From positions 372,001 through 436,000 of the forward strand of contig NZ_JANFPI010000003.1 in NCBI RefSeq assembly GCF_026552795.1: a stretch of 64,000 nucleotides of DNA, read 5' to 3'. The notes below the pieces were generated by a model that was given only the letters and a program-made list of their open reading frames with translations, made no database searches and was not told the DNA's origin. This DNA is from Ectorhizobium quercum. GTDB taxonomy: Bacteria; Pseudomonadota; Alphaproteobacteria; Rhizobiales; Rhizobiaceae. Numbering within the stretch: the stretch's first letter is position 1; each line of letters begins with the position of its first letter. This document shows positions 1-8,668 of the stretch, piece after piece. Both the position numbers and the translations under genes were made by a program.

Positions 1-2509
1 CGCGCAGGTGGCGGCCGGCCGTGTCGGCGCCGCGCCGGTGGGGCCGGAACGGCGCACCACGGGATCGCTGCTCATCAAGGGCCAGCTGACCACGCCGGAA
101 GAATTCGGCGCCATCGTGCTGCGCGCGCAATCGGACGGCTCCACCGTGCGGCTGCGCGACGTGGCCCGCATCGAGGTCGGGGCCGAAAGCTACAGCACCT
201 CGACACGCATCAACGGCAAGCCCGCCGCTGGCGCGGCCATCGAGCTTGCGCCCGGCGGCAACGCGCTGTCGGCCGCGACCCTGATCCGCGAACGGATGGA
301 CGAACTCGCGCCGTCCTTCCCCGACGACATCGAGTGGTCCATTCCCTACGACACAACGCCCTTCGTCTCGCTGTCCATCGAACAGGTGCTCTACACGCTG
401 GCGGAGGCCGTCGCGCTGGTGTTCATCGTGATGTTTCTGTTCCTTCAGAACATCCGCTACACCATCATTCCCACCATCGTCGTGCCCATCGCCTTGCTCG
501 GCGCCTGCGCGGTAATGCTGGTGCTGGATTTCTCCGTCAACGTGCTGACCATGTTCGGCATGGTGCTGGCCATCGGCATCCTCGTCGACGACGCCATCGT
601 CGTGGTCGAGAATGTCGAGCGCATCATGATGGAGGAGGGACTTTCGCCCAAGGAGGCCACGAAGAAGGCGATGAAGCAGATCACCGGCGCGGTGATCGGC
701 ATTACGCTGGTGCTGACCTCGGTCTTCGTGCCGATGGCTTTCTTCCCCGGCGCGGTCGGCGTCATCTACAAGCAGTTCGCGCTGACGATGGTGGCCTCGA
801 TCCTGTTCTCGGCCTTCCTGGCGCTGTCGCTGACACCGGCGCTCTGCGCCACCTTCCTGAAGCCGGTGGAGAAGGGCCACGCCCAGGCCCGGAAGGGTTT
901 TTTCGGCTGGTTCAACCGGGGATTCGACAGGACCTCGCACGGCTACAGTTCATGGGTCGGCCGGCTTCTACACGCCAGCGGCCGCGTCATGCTGGTCTAT
1001 CTCGTCGTTGCCGGCGCCACGGCCTACATGTTCCTCCGGCTACCGACCGACTTCCTGCCGGTCGAGGATCAGGGAACGCTGCTCGCGCAGGTGCAGGGGC
1101 CGGCGGACGCAACCTCCGCCCGCACGCTGGAATCCGTCGAGGCGATGGAGAACATCGCCCTCGACGATCCCGCCGTCACCCGCGTCGTCGCCATCAACGG
1201 TTTCAGCTTCTCCGGGGCTGGCGAGAACGCGGCACTGGTGTTCATGACGCTCAAGGACTGGGCCGAGCGCAGCGTCGAAGAATCCGCGACGCTGGTCGCG
1301 CAGAAGCTCAACGGCGCATTCACGGCGATCAAGGATGCTTCCGCCTTCGCCACCTCGCCGCCGGCCATCTCCGGCCTCGGCACCACCACCGGCTTCTCCT
1401 TCCGGCTTCAGGATCGCGGCAACCGGGGCTACGAGGCGCTCGCCGCCGCCCGCGACCAGTTCCTGGCCGACGCGAACGCCAGCCCCATCCTCGCCGGCGT
1501 GCGCGAGGAAGGTCTGGCCGACGCGCCGCAGATGGTGCTGACCATCGACCGCGAAAAGGCCAATGCCTTCGGCGTGACCTTCGCCGACATCAACCGGACG
1601 ATCACCACGAATGTCGGCTCCACCTATGTCAACGACTTCCCCAATTCCGGCCGCATGCAGCGGGTGACGGTGCAGGCCGAGCCGGAAAAGCGCGGCAACA
1701 TCTTCGACATCCTCAACATGAGCGTGCGCAACGGCGAGGGCGGCATGGTGCCGATCTCGGCCTTCGCCGCCTATGGCTGGTCCAAGGGGCCGACGCAGCT
1801 CGTGGGCTATAACGGCTTCCCGGCGATCCGCATCAGCGGACAGGCCGCGCCGGGCTTTTCCTCGGGCGACGCCATCGCCGAGGTGGAGCGGATCGCCGGC
1901 GAACTTCCGGCCGGCTTCGGCTACGAATGGAGCGGCCAGTCGCTTCAGGAAATCCAGTCGGGCGCGCAGGTGCCGATGCTGCTCGGCCTGTCGTGCCTGC
2001 TGGTTTTCCTCTGCCTCGCCGCCCTTTACGAGAGCTGGTCCATTCCGCTGTCGGTCATTCTGGTGATCCCGCTCGGCATCATCGGCTCGCTGATCGCGGT
2101 GACGCTGCGCGACATGCCGAACGACGTCTATTTCAAGGTCGGCCTGATCACCATCATCGGCCTGTCGGCCAAGAACGCCATCCTGATCGTCGAATTCGCC
2201 AAGGACCTGCGCGAGCAGGGAAAATCGGCCTACGACGCGGCGCTGGAGGCGGCCCATCTCCGTTTCCGGCCGATCCTGATGACCTCGCTCGCCTTCACGC
2301 TGGGCGTCGTGCCGCTGGCCATCGCCAGCGGCGCGGGCTCGGCCAGCCAGAGGGCGATCGGCACGGGTGTGATGGGCGGCATGATCTCGGCAACGGTGCT
2401 CGCCGTCTTCTTCGTGCCGGTCTTCTTCGTCTTCGTCATGCGTTTCGCCGGCCGGAAACCGGAGGCGAAACCGGAAGTGCCGGGCGAAAAGCGTCCGGTC
2501 CCGGAGTAA
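1..2509 (+). CDS. RND (HAE1-type) multidrug efflux permease, 3' part
   Basis: Inner-membrane proton-driven drug exporter of the AcrB/MexB kind, which works with a periplasmic adaptor and an outer-membrane channel. The reading frame is open at base 2, so the true start lies outside the window; about 835 of the usual 1040-1050 residues are visible. The visible part begins in the first periplasmic porter loop. Central membrane helices follow, with the RND motif GILVDDAIVVVENVER near bases 575-620 holding the paired aspartates of the proton relay. A second porter loop comes next, then the last helices with GLSAKNAILIVEF near 2158-2196. The C-terminal tail is short, charged and ends near PVPE. The adaptor gene is not visible and is probably upstream. 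Identification of the family is firm; the substrate cannot be told. Confidence 0.95.
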   Translation, partial: AQVAAGRVGAAPVGPERRTTGSLLIKGQLTTPEEFGAIVLRAQSDGSTVRLRDVARIEVGAESYSTSTRINGKPAAGAAIELAPGGNALSAATLIRERMDELAPSFPDDIEWSIPYDTTPFVSLSIEQVLYTLAEAVALVFIVMFLFLQNIRYTIIPTIVVPIALLGACAVMLVLDFSVNVLTMFGMVLAIGILVDDAIVVVENVERIMMEEGLSPKEATKKAMKQITGAVIGITLVLTSVFVPMAFFPGAVGVIYKQFALTMVASILFSAFLALSLTPALCATFLKPVEKGHAQARKGFFGWFNRGFDRTSHGYSSWVGRLLHASGRVMLVYLVVAGATAYMFLRLPTDFLPVEDQGTLLAQVQGPADATSARTLESVEAMENIALDDPAVTRVVAINGFSFSGAGENAALVFMTLKDWAERSVEESATLVAQKLNGAFTAIKDASAFATSPPAISGLGTTTGFSFRLQDRGNRGYEALAAARDQFLADANASPILAGVREEGLADAPQMVLTIDREKANAFGVTFADINRTITTNVGSTYVNDFPNSGRMQRVTVQAEPEKRGNIFDILNMSVRNGEGGMVPISAFAAYGWSKGPTQLVGYNGFPAIRISGQAAPGFSSGDAIAEVERIAGELPAGFGYEWSGQSLQEIQSGAQVPMLLGLSCLLVFLCLAALYESWSIPLSVILVIPLGIIGSLIAVTLRDMPNDVYFKVGLITIIGLSAKNAILIVEFAKDLREQGKSAYDAALEAAHLRFRPILMTSLAFTLGVVPLAIASGAGSASQRAIGTGVMGGMISATVLAVFFVPVFFVFVMRFAGRKPEAKPEVPGEKRPVPE

Positions 2510-2515
2510 GGCCCT

Positions 2516-2541
2516 GCGGCAGCGGCTGGTTCCGCTGCCGC
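2516..2541 (+). terminator. stem-loop after the RND gene
   Basis: A perfect 10-bp stem (2516-2525 with 2532-2541) closes a CTGGTT loop seven bases after the efflux gene stop. There is no long T run after it, so it may end transcription weakly or protect the 3' end. Confidence 0.55.
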
Positions 2542-2577
2542 TTCGACGGCCCGGGCGGGATGTGCCCGCAACAAAAT

Positions 2578-2593
2578 GCAATAATTCAGAACA
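2578..2593 (+). promoter_or_regulatory. 16-bp motif shared with 3083-3098 (copy A)
   Basis: GCAATAATTCAGAACA lies 52 bases before the start of the small receiver-like gene at 2645. It matches 15 of 16 bases of the motif at 3083-3098 upstream of the response regulator. Two near-identical AT-rich blocks in GC-rich flanks suggest a shared operator or promoter element, possibly bound by the adjacent response regulator. The binding protein is inferred only. Confidence 0.4.
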
Positions 2594-2644
2594 TTGCTTT
2601 GCGCGGGAAAAGCCTAGCATGACCTTCTCACGAGAGGTCATCCG

Positions 2645-3001
2645 ATGCCGTCTTCATCCTTTCCCTCGCCCGAGCGGCGGGTTCTTGTCTGTCTGGAAAA
2701 CCCGCAGGCCGCCGTGCGGATTCAGTCGGTCCTGTCGCAATATGGATTCGCGACGACTGCCATCTCGCCGGCTGCGATGCCCGATGAGGGAGAGCTTGCC
2801 GGTTCGCTGCTGGTCGTCACATACACGGCCATGATCGGCCGCATGCGCGCCATGCTGGACCTGCCGCTGGTGAATGTCGAAGCCTTCATCTTCGAGACGC
2901 CGAACGCTGCCTCGCCCCAGCCGAAGAGGCTGTTCGACGGCGCCGCCTTCGTGAAGCGCATTCTTGCGATCGTGAACGCCGAGCGGCGCCTGACGGTCTG
3001 A
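2645..3001 (+). CDS. small receiver-like (pseudo-receiver) protein
   Basis: 118-residue protein of unknown function. Its pattern resembles a response-regulator receiver fold: a first strand with RRVLVCLEN (residues 11-19), a helix, a hydrophobic strand LLVVTYTA where the phospho-acceptor aspartate would be expected, and a late lysine in PKRLFDG before a last helix. The acidic pocket and phospho-Asp are missing, so if the fold is right it is a degenerate receiver that cannot be phosphorylated normally. The ATG is preceded by GAGAGG (2632-2637), which lies inside an inverted repeat TGACCT..AGGTCA (2620-2640). It sits just upstream of a two-component system and shares an upstream motif with it, which hints at common control. 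The fold call is tentative. Confidence 0.65.
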   Translation: MPSSSFPSPERRVLVCLENPQAAVRIQSVLSQYGFATTAISPAAMPDEGELAGSLLVVTYTAMIGRMRAMLDLPLVNVEAFIFETPNAASPQPKRLFDGAAFVKRILAIVNAERRLTV

Positions 3002-3082
3002 TCCGTTCTTGCCGGGCGCTCCGGCGAACCGGACAATGTCCTTTCTTTATTCTGCGTTCCGGCCCGCGCCCGGCAACATATC

Positions 3083-3098
3083 GCAATATTTCAGAACA
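3083..3098 (+). promoter_or_regulatory. 16-bp motif shared with 2578-2593 (copy B)
   Basis: GCAATATTTCAGAACA, one mismatch from copy A, lies about 140 bases before the likely GTG start of the response regulator. It may be an autoregulatory site. No protein can be assigned from sequence alone. Confidence 0.4.
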
Positions 3099-3236
3099 CA
3101 ATTCCACATCGCGCCTGCCGGTTTTGCGGTTATTTACCCCGGATGGCGCCCGACGGTTCCCGTCCCGCCGGGGCTGCGTAAATGCAAGGGTCTCAACCAT
3201 GTCGAACAAGGCCGCGATGGTGACGGGAGGAGCAAC

Positions 3237-4055
3237 GTGACTTATTCGTATCCGGATGAGATAATTTCGGCGACGGCGAACAGGCCGGGCATCGTTCCAA
3301 CCAATGCGGTGGCGTATGAAATGGCTATAACAGAGGGACTTGCCGTCCTGCCGAGTATCCTGATCGTCGAGGACGATGCCGATATCGCCGGCATGCTGGT
3401 CGAACTGATGAGAGGCAACGGCTTCGAGGCCTTCTCGGCGGCGAACGGCGTCGAGATGGATCGCCTGCTTGCCCGCCGCGGCTTCGACCTCGTCGTTCTC
3501 GATGCGATGCTTCCGGGCGAGGACGGATTCAGCATCTGCATGCGGCTTCGGGCCTCGCGTCCGATCCCCATTCTCATGCTTACCGCTCGGCGGGAGGAGG
3601 TCGACCGCATTCTCGGGCTCGAACTGGGCGCCGACGACTACGTCACGAAACCGTTCAACTCCCGCGAACTGCTGGCGCGGATCAAGAGCATCCTGCGCCG
3701 GGCCTCGCTTTCGCAGCGGCGGGAGGACGTCTGCGTGCCGCTGACCTTCGCGGGATGGCGCATCGATCCCAACAGCCGGCAGCTCTTCGATGCCGATGGC
3801 GACGAGGTGTCCATGACCACCGCCGAGTTCGACCTGCTGTGGGCGTTCTGCTGCAATCCGAACAAGGTGCTGACGCGCGAACAGCTTCTGTCCATGACCC
3901 ATGCCGGATCGGCAGGGCCGATCGAGCGCAGCATCGACGCGCATGTCAGCCGCATCCGGCAGAAGATCGAGCCGAATCTCAAGGATCCGGCCTTCATCAA
4001 GACGGTTCGCCTGGGCGGCTACCTGTTCGCCGCCGCGGTGGAGAGGCAACCGTGA
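3237..4055 (+). CDS. OmpR/PhoB-family response regulator
   Basis: Two-component DNA-binding regulator. The receiver domain starts around residue 39 (SILIVEDDADIAGML), has the phospho-acceptor in LVVLDAMLPGEDG and the conserved lysine in DDYVTKPF. A winged-helix output domain fills the last 100 residues, with MTTAEFDLLWAF and the recognition region around RSIDAHVSRIRQKIE. I chose the GTG at 3237 because GGGAGGAG lies five bases before it; an in-frame ATG at 3321 is an alternative, and an open frame continues upstream to 3009 without a good ribosome site. The stop overlaps the kinase start (GTGA), so the two are translationally coupled. The target genes are unknown; the small receiver-like protein upstream is a candidate partner. 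Confidence 0.9.
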   Translation: MTYSYPDEIISATANRPGIVPTNAVAYEMAITEGLAVLPSILIVEDDADIAGMLVELMRGNGFEAFSAANGVEMDRLLARRGFDLVVLDAMLPGEDGFSICMRLRASRPIPILMLTARREEVDRILGLELGADDYVTKPFNSRELLARIKSILRRASLSQRREDVCVPLTFAGWRIDPNSRQLFDADGDEVSMTTAEFDLLWAFCCNPNKVLTREQLLSMTHAGSAGPIERSIDAHVSRIRQKIEPNLKDPAFIKTVRLGGYLFAAAVERQP

Positions 4056-5425
4056 AACGGCTCCGCACGGCGCCTATCCGGACGCAGATTCTCGTTCTGG
4101 CGCTGCTGCTGATCGTACTCGTTTCAGCCGTCGCCGTGATAACGGAGCCGTTCATCTACGGACGGCACGACAAGGGGATCGAAATCGGCCTGCTGGCGGG
4201 GCGGGTCGAGAGGGTCGTCGACCAGTTCCGTCAGGCCCGCTCCCCCGATGAGGAACAGGCGGCACTGAGCCTGGCCGCAGGATTGGGAATGTCCGTCGAA
4301 AAAATTCCGGCAAGCCGTATACCGGCGCAGGATGCGGCGGAGGCGGGATCCCTCGACATTCCCGGGAGAATACGCCGTAAACTGGAAAGCGGGTTTTTCG
4401 AGAGTGTCGAGCACCTGTTCGACGAACAGGCCGTCTCTCTTCCCCTTGCCGTAAAGGTGGATGCGGAGCGGGCCCTCCTATTCCAGCTGCCGGTCTTTCC
4501 GCGCTCCCTGTGGTTCTTCCCCGCGGTCGCCAGCGGAATTCTGAAACTCGTGATTCCGCTGGCTCTCCTGGCCTATTTCAGCAGCTGGCTGATAACGCGG
4601 CCGCTCATGCGCTTCGCCGCCGCCGCGGAGCGGGCGAGTACGGACGACAGCCTCAAGGAGCCGTTCGTGGCCGAGGGCGCCGCCGAGGTGCGAAGCCTCG
4701 CCGCCTCGCTCAATGTGATGCGCAGCCGGATATTGCGGATGGCGGAAAGCCGCACGAGGATGCTCAGTTCGATCAGCCACGATCTCAGAACGCCGCTGAC
4801 GCGGTTGCGCATGCGGGTCGAGCGGTGCGAGGGGCAGCCGGAACTGCAACGCAAGATGCTCGAGGACCTGACGGTTCTCGATTCCATGATCAACGAAAGC
4901 CTGGCATTCCTGACGAACGCCCTTCACAACGTGCCGTCGCGAAAGGTCGATCTGTCGAGCCTGCTTCAGACCATCGCCACCGATTTTTCGGAGGCCGGTA
5001 TCGATGTGAGCTATTCCGGTCCCCGGCGGCTGAAATATGTGTGCAAGCCCCAGTCGCTGACGCGGGCCGTGTCCAATCTGGTCGAAAACGCCTCCCGTTA
5101 CGCGACGAAAATCGACATCGAACTGGAAGATGCCGGCGACCGCGGCGTCTTCGTGAGGGTGAGCGACAACGGCCCGGGTCTGACGGATAAACTCAAGGCG
5201 CGGGTTCTGGAACCCTTCTTCAAGGCAGATGAAGCGCGAACCCCCGGCGCCTCCGGCGGTTTCGGGCTCGGGCTTCCGACGGCGGAGGGAATCGTCAGGA
5301 AAGGACATGGGGGAACGTTGACCCTGCGGGACAACACGCCCACCGGCCTCGTCGTGGAAATCAACCTGCCTCCGATCCACGACAACGGTTCCGGACGCCT
5401 TTCGAGCGCCGTGTCGGCAAAATAA
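4052..5425 (+). CDS. HAMP-domain sensor histidine kinase
   Basis: 457-residue membrane sensor kinase, partner of the preceding regulator. One membrane helix lies near residues 9-28 (TQILVLALLLIVLVSAVAVI), followed by a periplasmic sensor of about 140 residues and a second helix (FPAVASGILKLVIPLALLAYF). A HAMP linker comes next, then the H-box SSISHDLRTPLTRL with the phospho-accepting histidine. The ATP-binding domain has NLVENASRYA (N box), DNGPGLT (G1) and GGFGLGLPTAEGIV (G2). The GTG start overlaps the regulator stop by four bases and has GAGAGG eight bases upstream. The gene layout resembles EnvZ/OmpR-type pairs; the stimulus cannot be read from the sequence. Confidence 0.92.
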   Translation: MKRLRTAPIRTQILVLALLLIVLVSAVAVITEPFIYGRHDKGIEIGLLAGRVERVVDQFRQARSPDEEQAALSLAAGLGMSVEKIPASRIPAQDAAEAGSLDIPGRIRRKLESGFFESVEHLFDEQAVSLPLAVKVDAERALLFQLPVFPRSLWFFPAVASGILKLVIPLALLAYFSSWLITRPLMRFAAAAERASTDDSLKEPFVAEGAAEVRSLAASLNVMRSRILRMAESRTRMLSSISHDLRTPLTRLRMRVERCEGQPELQRKMLEDLTVLDSMINESLAFLTNALHNVPSRKVDLSSLLQTIATDFSEAGIDVSYSGPRRLKYVCKPQSLTRAVSNLVENASRYATKIDIELEDAGDRGVFVRVSDNGPGLTDKLKARVLEPFFKADEARTPGASGGFGLGLPTAEGIVRKGHGGTLTLRDNTPTGLVVEINLPPIHDNGSGRLSSAVSAK

Positions 5426-5529
5426 GGCCTCGTTTTCGCGACCGCCACGCGGGCGATGCCACTTCCTCGCCCATCTGTCGTGTCGTGAATGGCGGATGGT
5501 CGCAGGTCTCGATTTCACGGCGGAAAACC

Positions 5530-5542
5530 TTACCTATGAAGT
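5530..5542 (+). promoter_or_regulatory. TTACCTATGAAGT element upstream of the monooxygenase
   Basis: This 13-mer lies about 100 bases before the FAD monooxygenase start and is matched at 12 of 13 bases by TTACTTATGAAGT at 15796-15808 before the EAL gene. It is followed by TATACAAT (5542-5549), a possible -10 region. It could be a shared promoter element; chance is not excluded. Confidence 0.25.
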
Positions 5543-5642
5543 ATACAATCCGGGAATGACGGCGGATTCGGTAAGCGGACCGGAGGCGGGCATTGGCGGC
5601 CTGCGCGGCGGTCCGGTTCGGAGCAGGTGAGAGGCTGGTGGC

Positions 5643-6890
5643 ATGAGCGTGTCGGCGATGAATGAGACGATTCGGACGGAATGCGTGGTGGCGGGAGCGG
5701 GGCCGGGCGGGCTGATGCTCGGCTTCCTGCTGGCCCGCGCCGGAGTGGATGTCACCGTGGTCGAGAAGCACGCCGATTTTCTGCGTGACTTTCGTGGCGA
5801 TACGATCCACCCCTCGACGCTCGATGTGATGGACCAGCTCGGCTTGCTCGAGAGGCTTCTGGAGCTTCCGCATACGCAGGCGCCGCGCCTTCACGCCGAG
5901 ATCGGCGGCAAGGACATCACCATCGCGGATTTTTCGCGCCTCGGCACGAAATGCCGCTTCATCGCCTTCATGCCCCAATGGGATTTCCTCGACTTTCTCG
6001 CTGGCGAGGCCGCGCGGTTGCCGAATTTCCGGCTCGTCATGGAGGCCGAGGTGACGGAACTGCTGGAGGAGAACGGCAGGATCGCCGGGCTTCTCGCCTC
6101 CACGCCGGAGGGAACGCTGGAGATTCGGTCCGCTCTGGTCGTCGGCGCCGACGGGCGAAATTCGCGCGTCCGCGAAAAGGCCGGCCTCACGGTGGAAAGC
6201 TTCGGCGCGCCGAGCGACGTCCTGTGGATGAAACTATCGCACCAGCCGGACGATCCGCCCTATACGATGGGGCATGGCGGGCCGCGGCAGGGCTTCGTCA
6301 TGGTCGACCGCGGCGACTACTGGCAATGCGGCTATGTGGTGCGCAAGGGCAGCTTCGCCGATGTGAAGGCCGGCGGAATCGAGGCGTTTCGGGCGTCCGT
6401 CGCCGCGGCATCGCCGCTGCCGGCCGGCCGGGTGGACGAAATCCGCTCATGGGACGACGTTCATCTGCTGAGCATCCGCATCGACCGGCTGGAGCGCTGG
6501 TGGCGTCCGGGCCTGATCTGCATCGGTGACGCCGCCCATGCCATGTCGCCCATCGGCGGGTTCGGCGTGAACCTCGCCATTCAGGATGCGGTGGCCGCCG
6601 CCAATATCCTGGCCGGTCCGCTGAAAAACGGCACGCTCGCGGATCGGCATCTGGCCGCCGTCGAAAAGCGTCGCTTGTTCCCGACGAAGGTCACGCAGAA
6701 GCTGCAACTCATGATGCAGCGCAGCAGCCGCAAGCGGCAGGACGATCCCGAACGCCGGGCCGGCCCTCCGGCCTTCATGCGCGGCATAGCCCGCTGGCCG
6801 CTCCTCGCCCATCTTGCCGGCCGGCTCGTCGGCTCGGGCATCAGGCCGGAACGGGTGGCCGTCCTGAAGGACAAGGTGACTGCCGGATGA
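5643..6890 (+). CDS. FAD-dependent monooxygenase (PHBH/UbiH-like)
   Basis: 415-residue flavoprotein hydroxylase of the p-hydroxybenzoate hydroxylase superfamily, which uses NAD(P)H and oxygen to hydroxylate small, often aromatic, molecules. The N-terminal dinucleotide fold shows VAGAGPGGLMLGFLLARAG. The DG motif is in VGADGRNSRVREKAGL near residue 165. The second FAD motif is CIGDAAHAMSPIGGFGVN near residue 295. GAGAGG precedes the ATG by several bases. It stands alone between the two-component system and a DUF1403 gene, so context gives no substrate. Related rhizobial proteins are usually annotated only as FAD-dependent oxidoreductases, and I would not go further. Confidence 0.88.
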   Translation: MSVSAMNETIRTECVVAGAGPGGLMLGFLLARAGVDVTVVEKHADFLRDFRGDTIHPSTLDVMDQLGLLERLLELPHTQAPRLHAEIGGKDITIADFSRLGTKCRFIAFMPQWDFLDFLAGEAARLPNFRLVMEAEVTELLEENGRIAGLLASTPEGTLEIRSALVVGADGRNSRVREKAGLTVESFGAPSDVLWMKLSHQPDDPPYTMGHGGPRQGFVMVDRGDYWQCGYVVRKGSFADVKAGGIEAFRASVAAASPLPAGRVDEIRSWDDVHLLSIRIDRLERWWRPGLICIGDAAHAMSPIGGFGVNLAIQDAVAAANILAGPLKNGTLADRHLAAVEKRRLFPTKVTQKLQLMMQRSSRKRQDDPERRAGPPAFMRGIARWPLLAHLAGRLVGSGIRPERVAVLKDKVTAG

Positions 6891-7039
6891 GTGCAGCACG
6901 CGCCGGGACCGGGCTGTGCGAATGACGCGCGCTGCCTTCGCATGTCCAACTGGCGGCAGGTCGTTATTGCTTGTTTTGCATGAGCGCAGGGCTGTGCGGT
7001 TTGGGGTGAGGCCAATGGCCAGAACCGCGCGGACGATAT

Positions 7040-7993
7040 ATGCTCGCCCGTATGGATTCGCTTTCTGCAAACACCGCGCTCTCGCATCGCCTTCCCGGCT
7101 GGACTCTGCCGCGCGGGCGTGAGCCGGGCGAACTCGACGCCGCCTTCGCCGCAGGCATCGCCTTGAAATCGCTCGACGATCTGGTACGGTCCGAACCCGT
7201 CTGGTCCGGCTGCTGGCGTTCGCGTCAGGCGTTGAAATGCGCCGTCGTCGCCGTGCGGTCGATGGGCCGCAAAGAGGATGAGAGTGCGTTGCGCGATGCC
7301 GTTCTGCTGACCGCGCCGGGCGACGATCCCGGTCCGGCCGGCAACGTATTCTCGGCCTTCTTAATGTTGGCCGGCAGAAAAGGTTCGATCACCTCGTCAT
7401 TCCTCGCCCGGATCGCCGAGCGGCTGGCGCTGCGCTGGGACGATCATCTCGCGCGGGCCGTCGATCATCTCGACGACGCCGTGCAGTCGGGCCGCGCCGT
7501 TCCCTTCGCCGCCGCCGATCTGGTCTCGGCGATCTGCGCCGAGCGGCCGGATGCCGAGCCGCTTGCCTGGGCGCTTGCCGACCGGCTTGTTGCCGCAAAG
7601 CTGAAATGGGAGCGCCCCGTGCCGTTGCTGATGGCTGAGCGCTATGGCTCCGCTTTCAGGACGATCGGGGGCAGGGGCCGCGTGCGTCCGGGAGAGCCCG
7701 CTTTCGGGCGCGCCGTCTGCCTCGCTCTGGTCGAAGGCGCCGATGCGGCGCTGCGCTCGGCCGGCGACATCGCCCGCCGCGCCGATCAGCTTCTCGCCGT
7801 CGCACCGAAGGTTCGCACGAAAGGCGCCGGGGCCGTCATCGGCCGGATTCTGGACGAGGACGCGGTTTCGGCATCGGCTTCCGGCACGGGCCTGTCGCGC
7901 TGGGCGAGCAGCCGGCTTTTCGAGCGGCTGGAAACGTTCGGCGCGGTCCGGGAACTTTCTGGCCGTTCCAGTTTCCGAATCTACGGATTGTGA
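7040..7993 (+). CDS. DUF1403 family protein
   Basis: 317-residue, probably cytoplasmic, helix-rich protein that matches the DUF1403 family, known mainly from rhizobia and relatives and without an established function. Features include [17 protein letters not shown] near the N-terminus and [15 protein letters not shown] around residues 54-68, then long Ala/Leu/Arg-rich helices; no signal peptide or membrane segment is apparent. The ATG at 7040 has only a weak GGAC site; ATG 7052 is an alternative. The stop overlaps the next start (GTGA), so translation is coupled to a stand-alone scpB. That pairing suggests a role together with ScpB in chromosome or plasmid organisation, which is inference from context. 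Confidence 0.75.
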   Translation: MLARMDSLSANTALSHRLPGWTLPRGREPGELDAAFAAGIALKSLDDLVRSEPVWSGCWRSRQALKCAVVAVRSMGRKEDESALRDAVLLTAPGDDPGPAGNVFSAFLMLAGRKGSITSSFLARIAERLALRWDDHLARAVDHLDDAVQSGRAVPFAAADLVSAICAERPDAEPLAWALADRLVAAKLKWERPVPLLMAERYGSAFRTIGGRGRVRPGEPAFGRAVCLALVEGADAALRSAGDIARRADQLLAVAPKVRTKGAGAVIGRILDEDAVSASASGTGLSRWASSRLFERLETFGAVRELSGRSSFRIYGL

Positions 7994-8661
7994 CGATGGC
8001 CGGATCGAAGACGGCAAGGGCGGCACGAGCCGGCAGGACGAAGGCCGCGGACGACGTTCTCTTCGACCGAGAACTGGAGGATCTGCCGGCGGACCTGCGC
8101 TGGCGGGAGTGGTTGCTCCGCATCGAGGCGGTCATCTTCGCGTCGTCCGAGCCGGTGACGCGCGAGACGCTGGCGCGGGTGGTGGGCCGCAATTGCAGCC
8201 TCGATCTGCTGATCGACGATCTGCGCGATGAACTGGCCGGCCGGCCCTACGAACTGGTCTCGGTCGCCGGCGGCTGGCAGTACCGCACCCGTTCCCGCTA
8301 TGCGGACACGATCCGCGCTTCGTCCGCCCAGACCCGTTCCGCTACCGCCGCGCTTTCGGAGTCCGAGGCGATGGTGCTGATGGCGGTGGGATATTTCCAG
8401 CCGGTCACGCGCGGCGAACTGTCGAAGATATTCGGCAGGGAGATTTCGCGCGATACGATCGGCGCCCTGCGCGGCGCGGGCTTCATCGCCTCGGGTCCCC
8501 GCAGCCCGACGCCGGGCGCGCCCTATACCTATGTGACGACGAAACATTTCCTGTCGGCCTTCGGTCTGGAGACGCTGCGCGACCTGCCGGATGTCGAGGC
8601 GCTCGAGGATGCGGGACTGTTAAGCCGCAATGAGAGGGCGGAGGAGGATGCGCCGGATTGA
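7990..8661 (+). CDS. scpB: SMC-Scp complex subunit ScpB (stand-alone copy)
   Basis: 223-residue ScpB-like kleisin-associated protein. In bacterial SMC-ScpAB condensin, ScpB dimers bind ScpA and help organise the chromosome. Two winged-helix domains are recognisable: the first around [23 protein letters not shown], the second around [20 protein letters not shown] and [15 protein letters not shown]. The N-terminal 30 residues are basic and Ala-rich, probably disordered. Start is GTG 7990, overlapping the DUF1403 stop; ATG 7996 is equally possible. Normally scpB follows scpA in rhizobial chromosomes; here no scpA or smc is next to it and the partner is DUF1403, so this is likely a second, specialised paralogue. 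Confidence 0.85.
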   Translation: MTMAGSKTARAARAGRTKAADDVLFDRELEDLPADLRWREWLLRIEAVIFASSEPVTRETLARVVGRNCSLDLLIDDLRDELAGRPYELVSVAGGWQYRTRSRYADTIRASSAQTRSATAALSESEAMVLMAVGYFQPVTRGELSKIFGREISRDTIGALRGAGFIASGPRSPTPGAPYTYVTTKHFLSAFGLETLRDLPDVEALEDAGLLSRNERAEEDAPD

Positions 8662-8668
8662 CGGCGGG

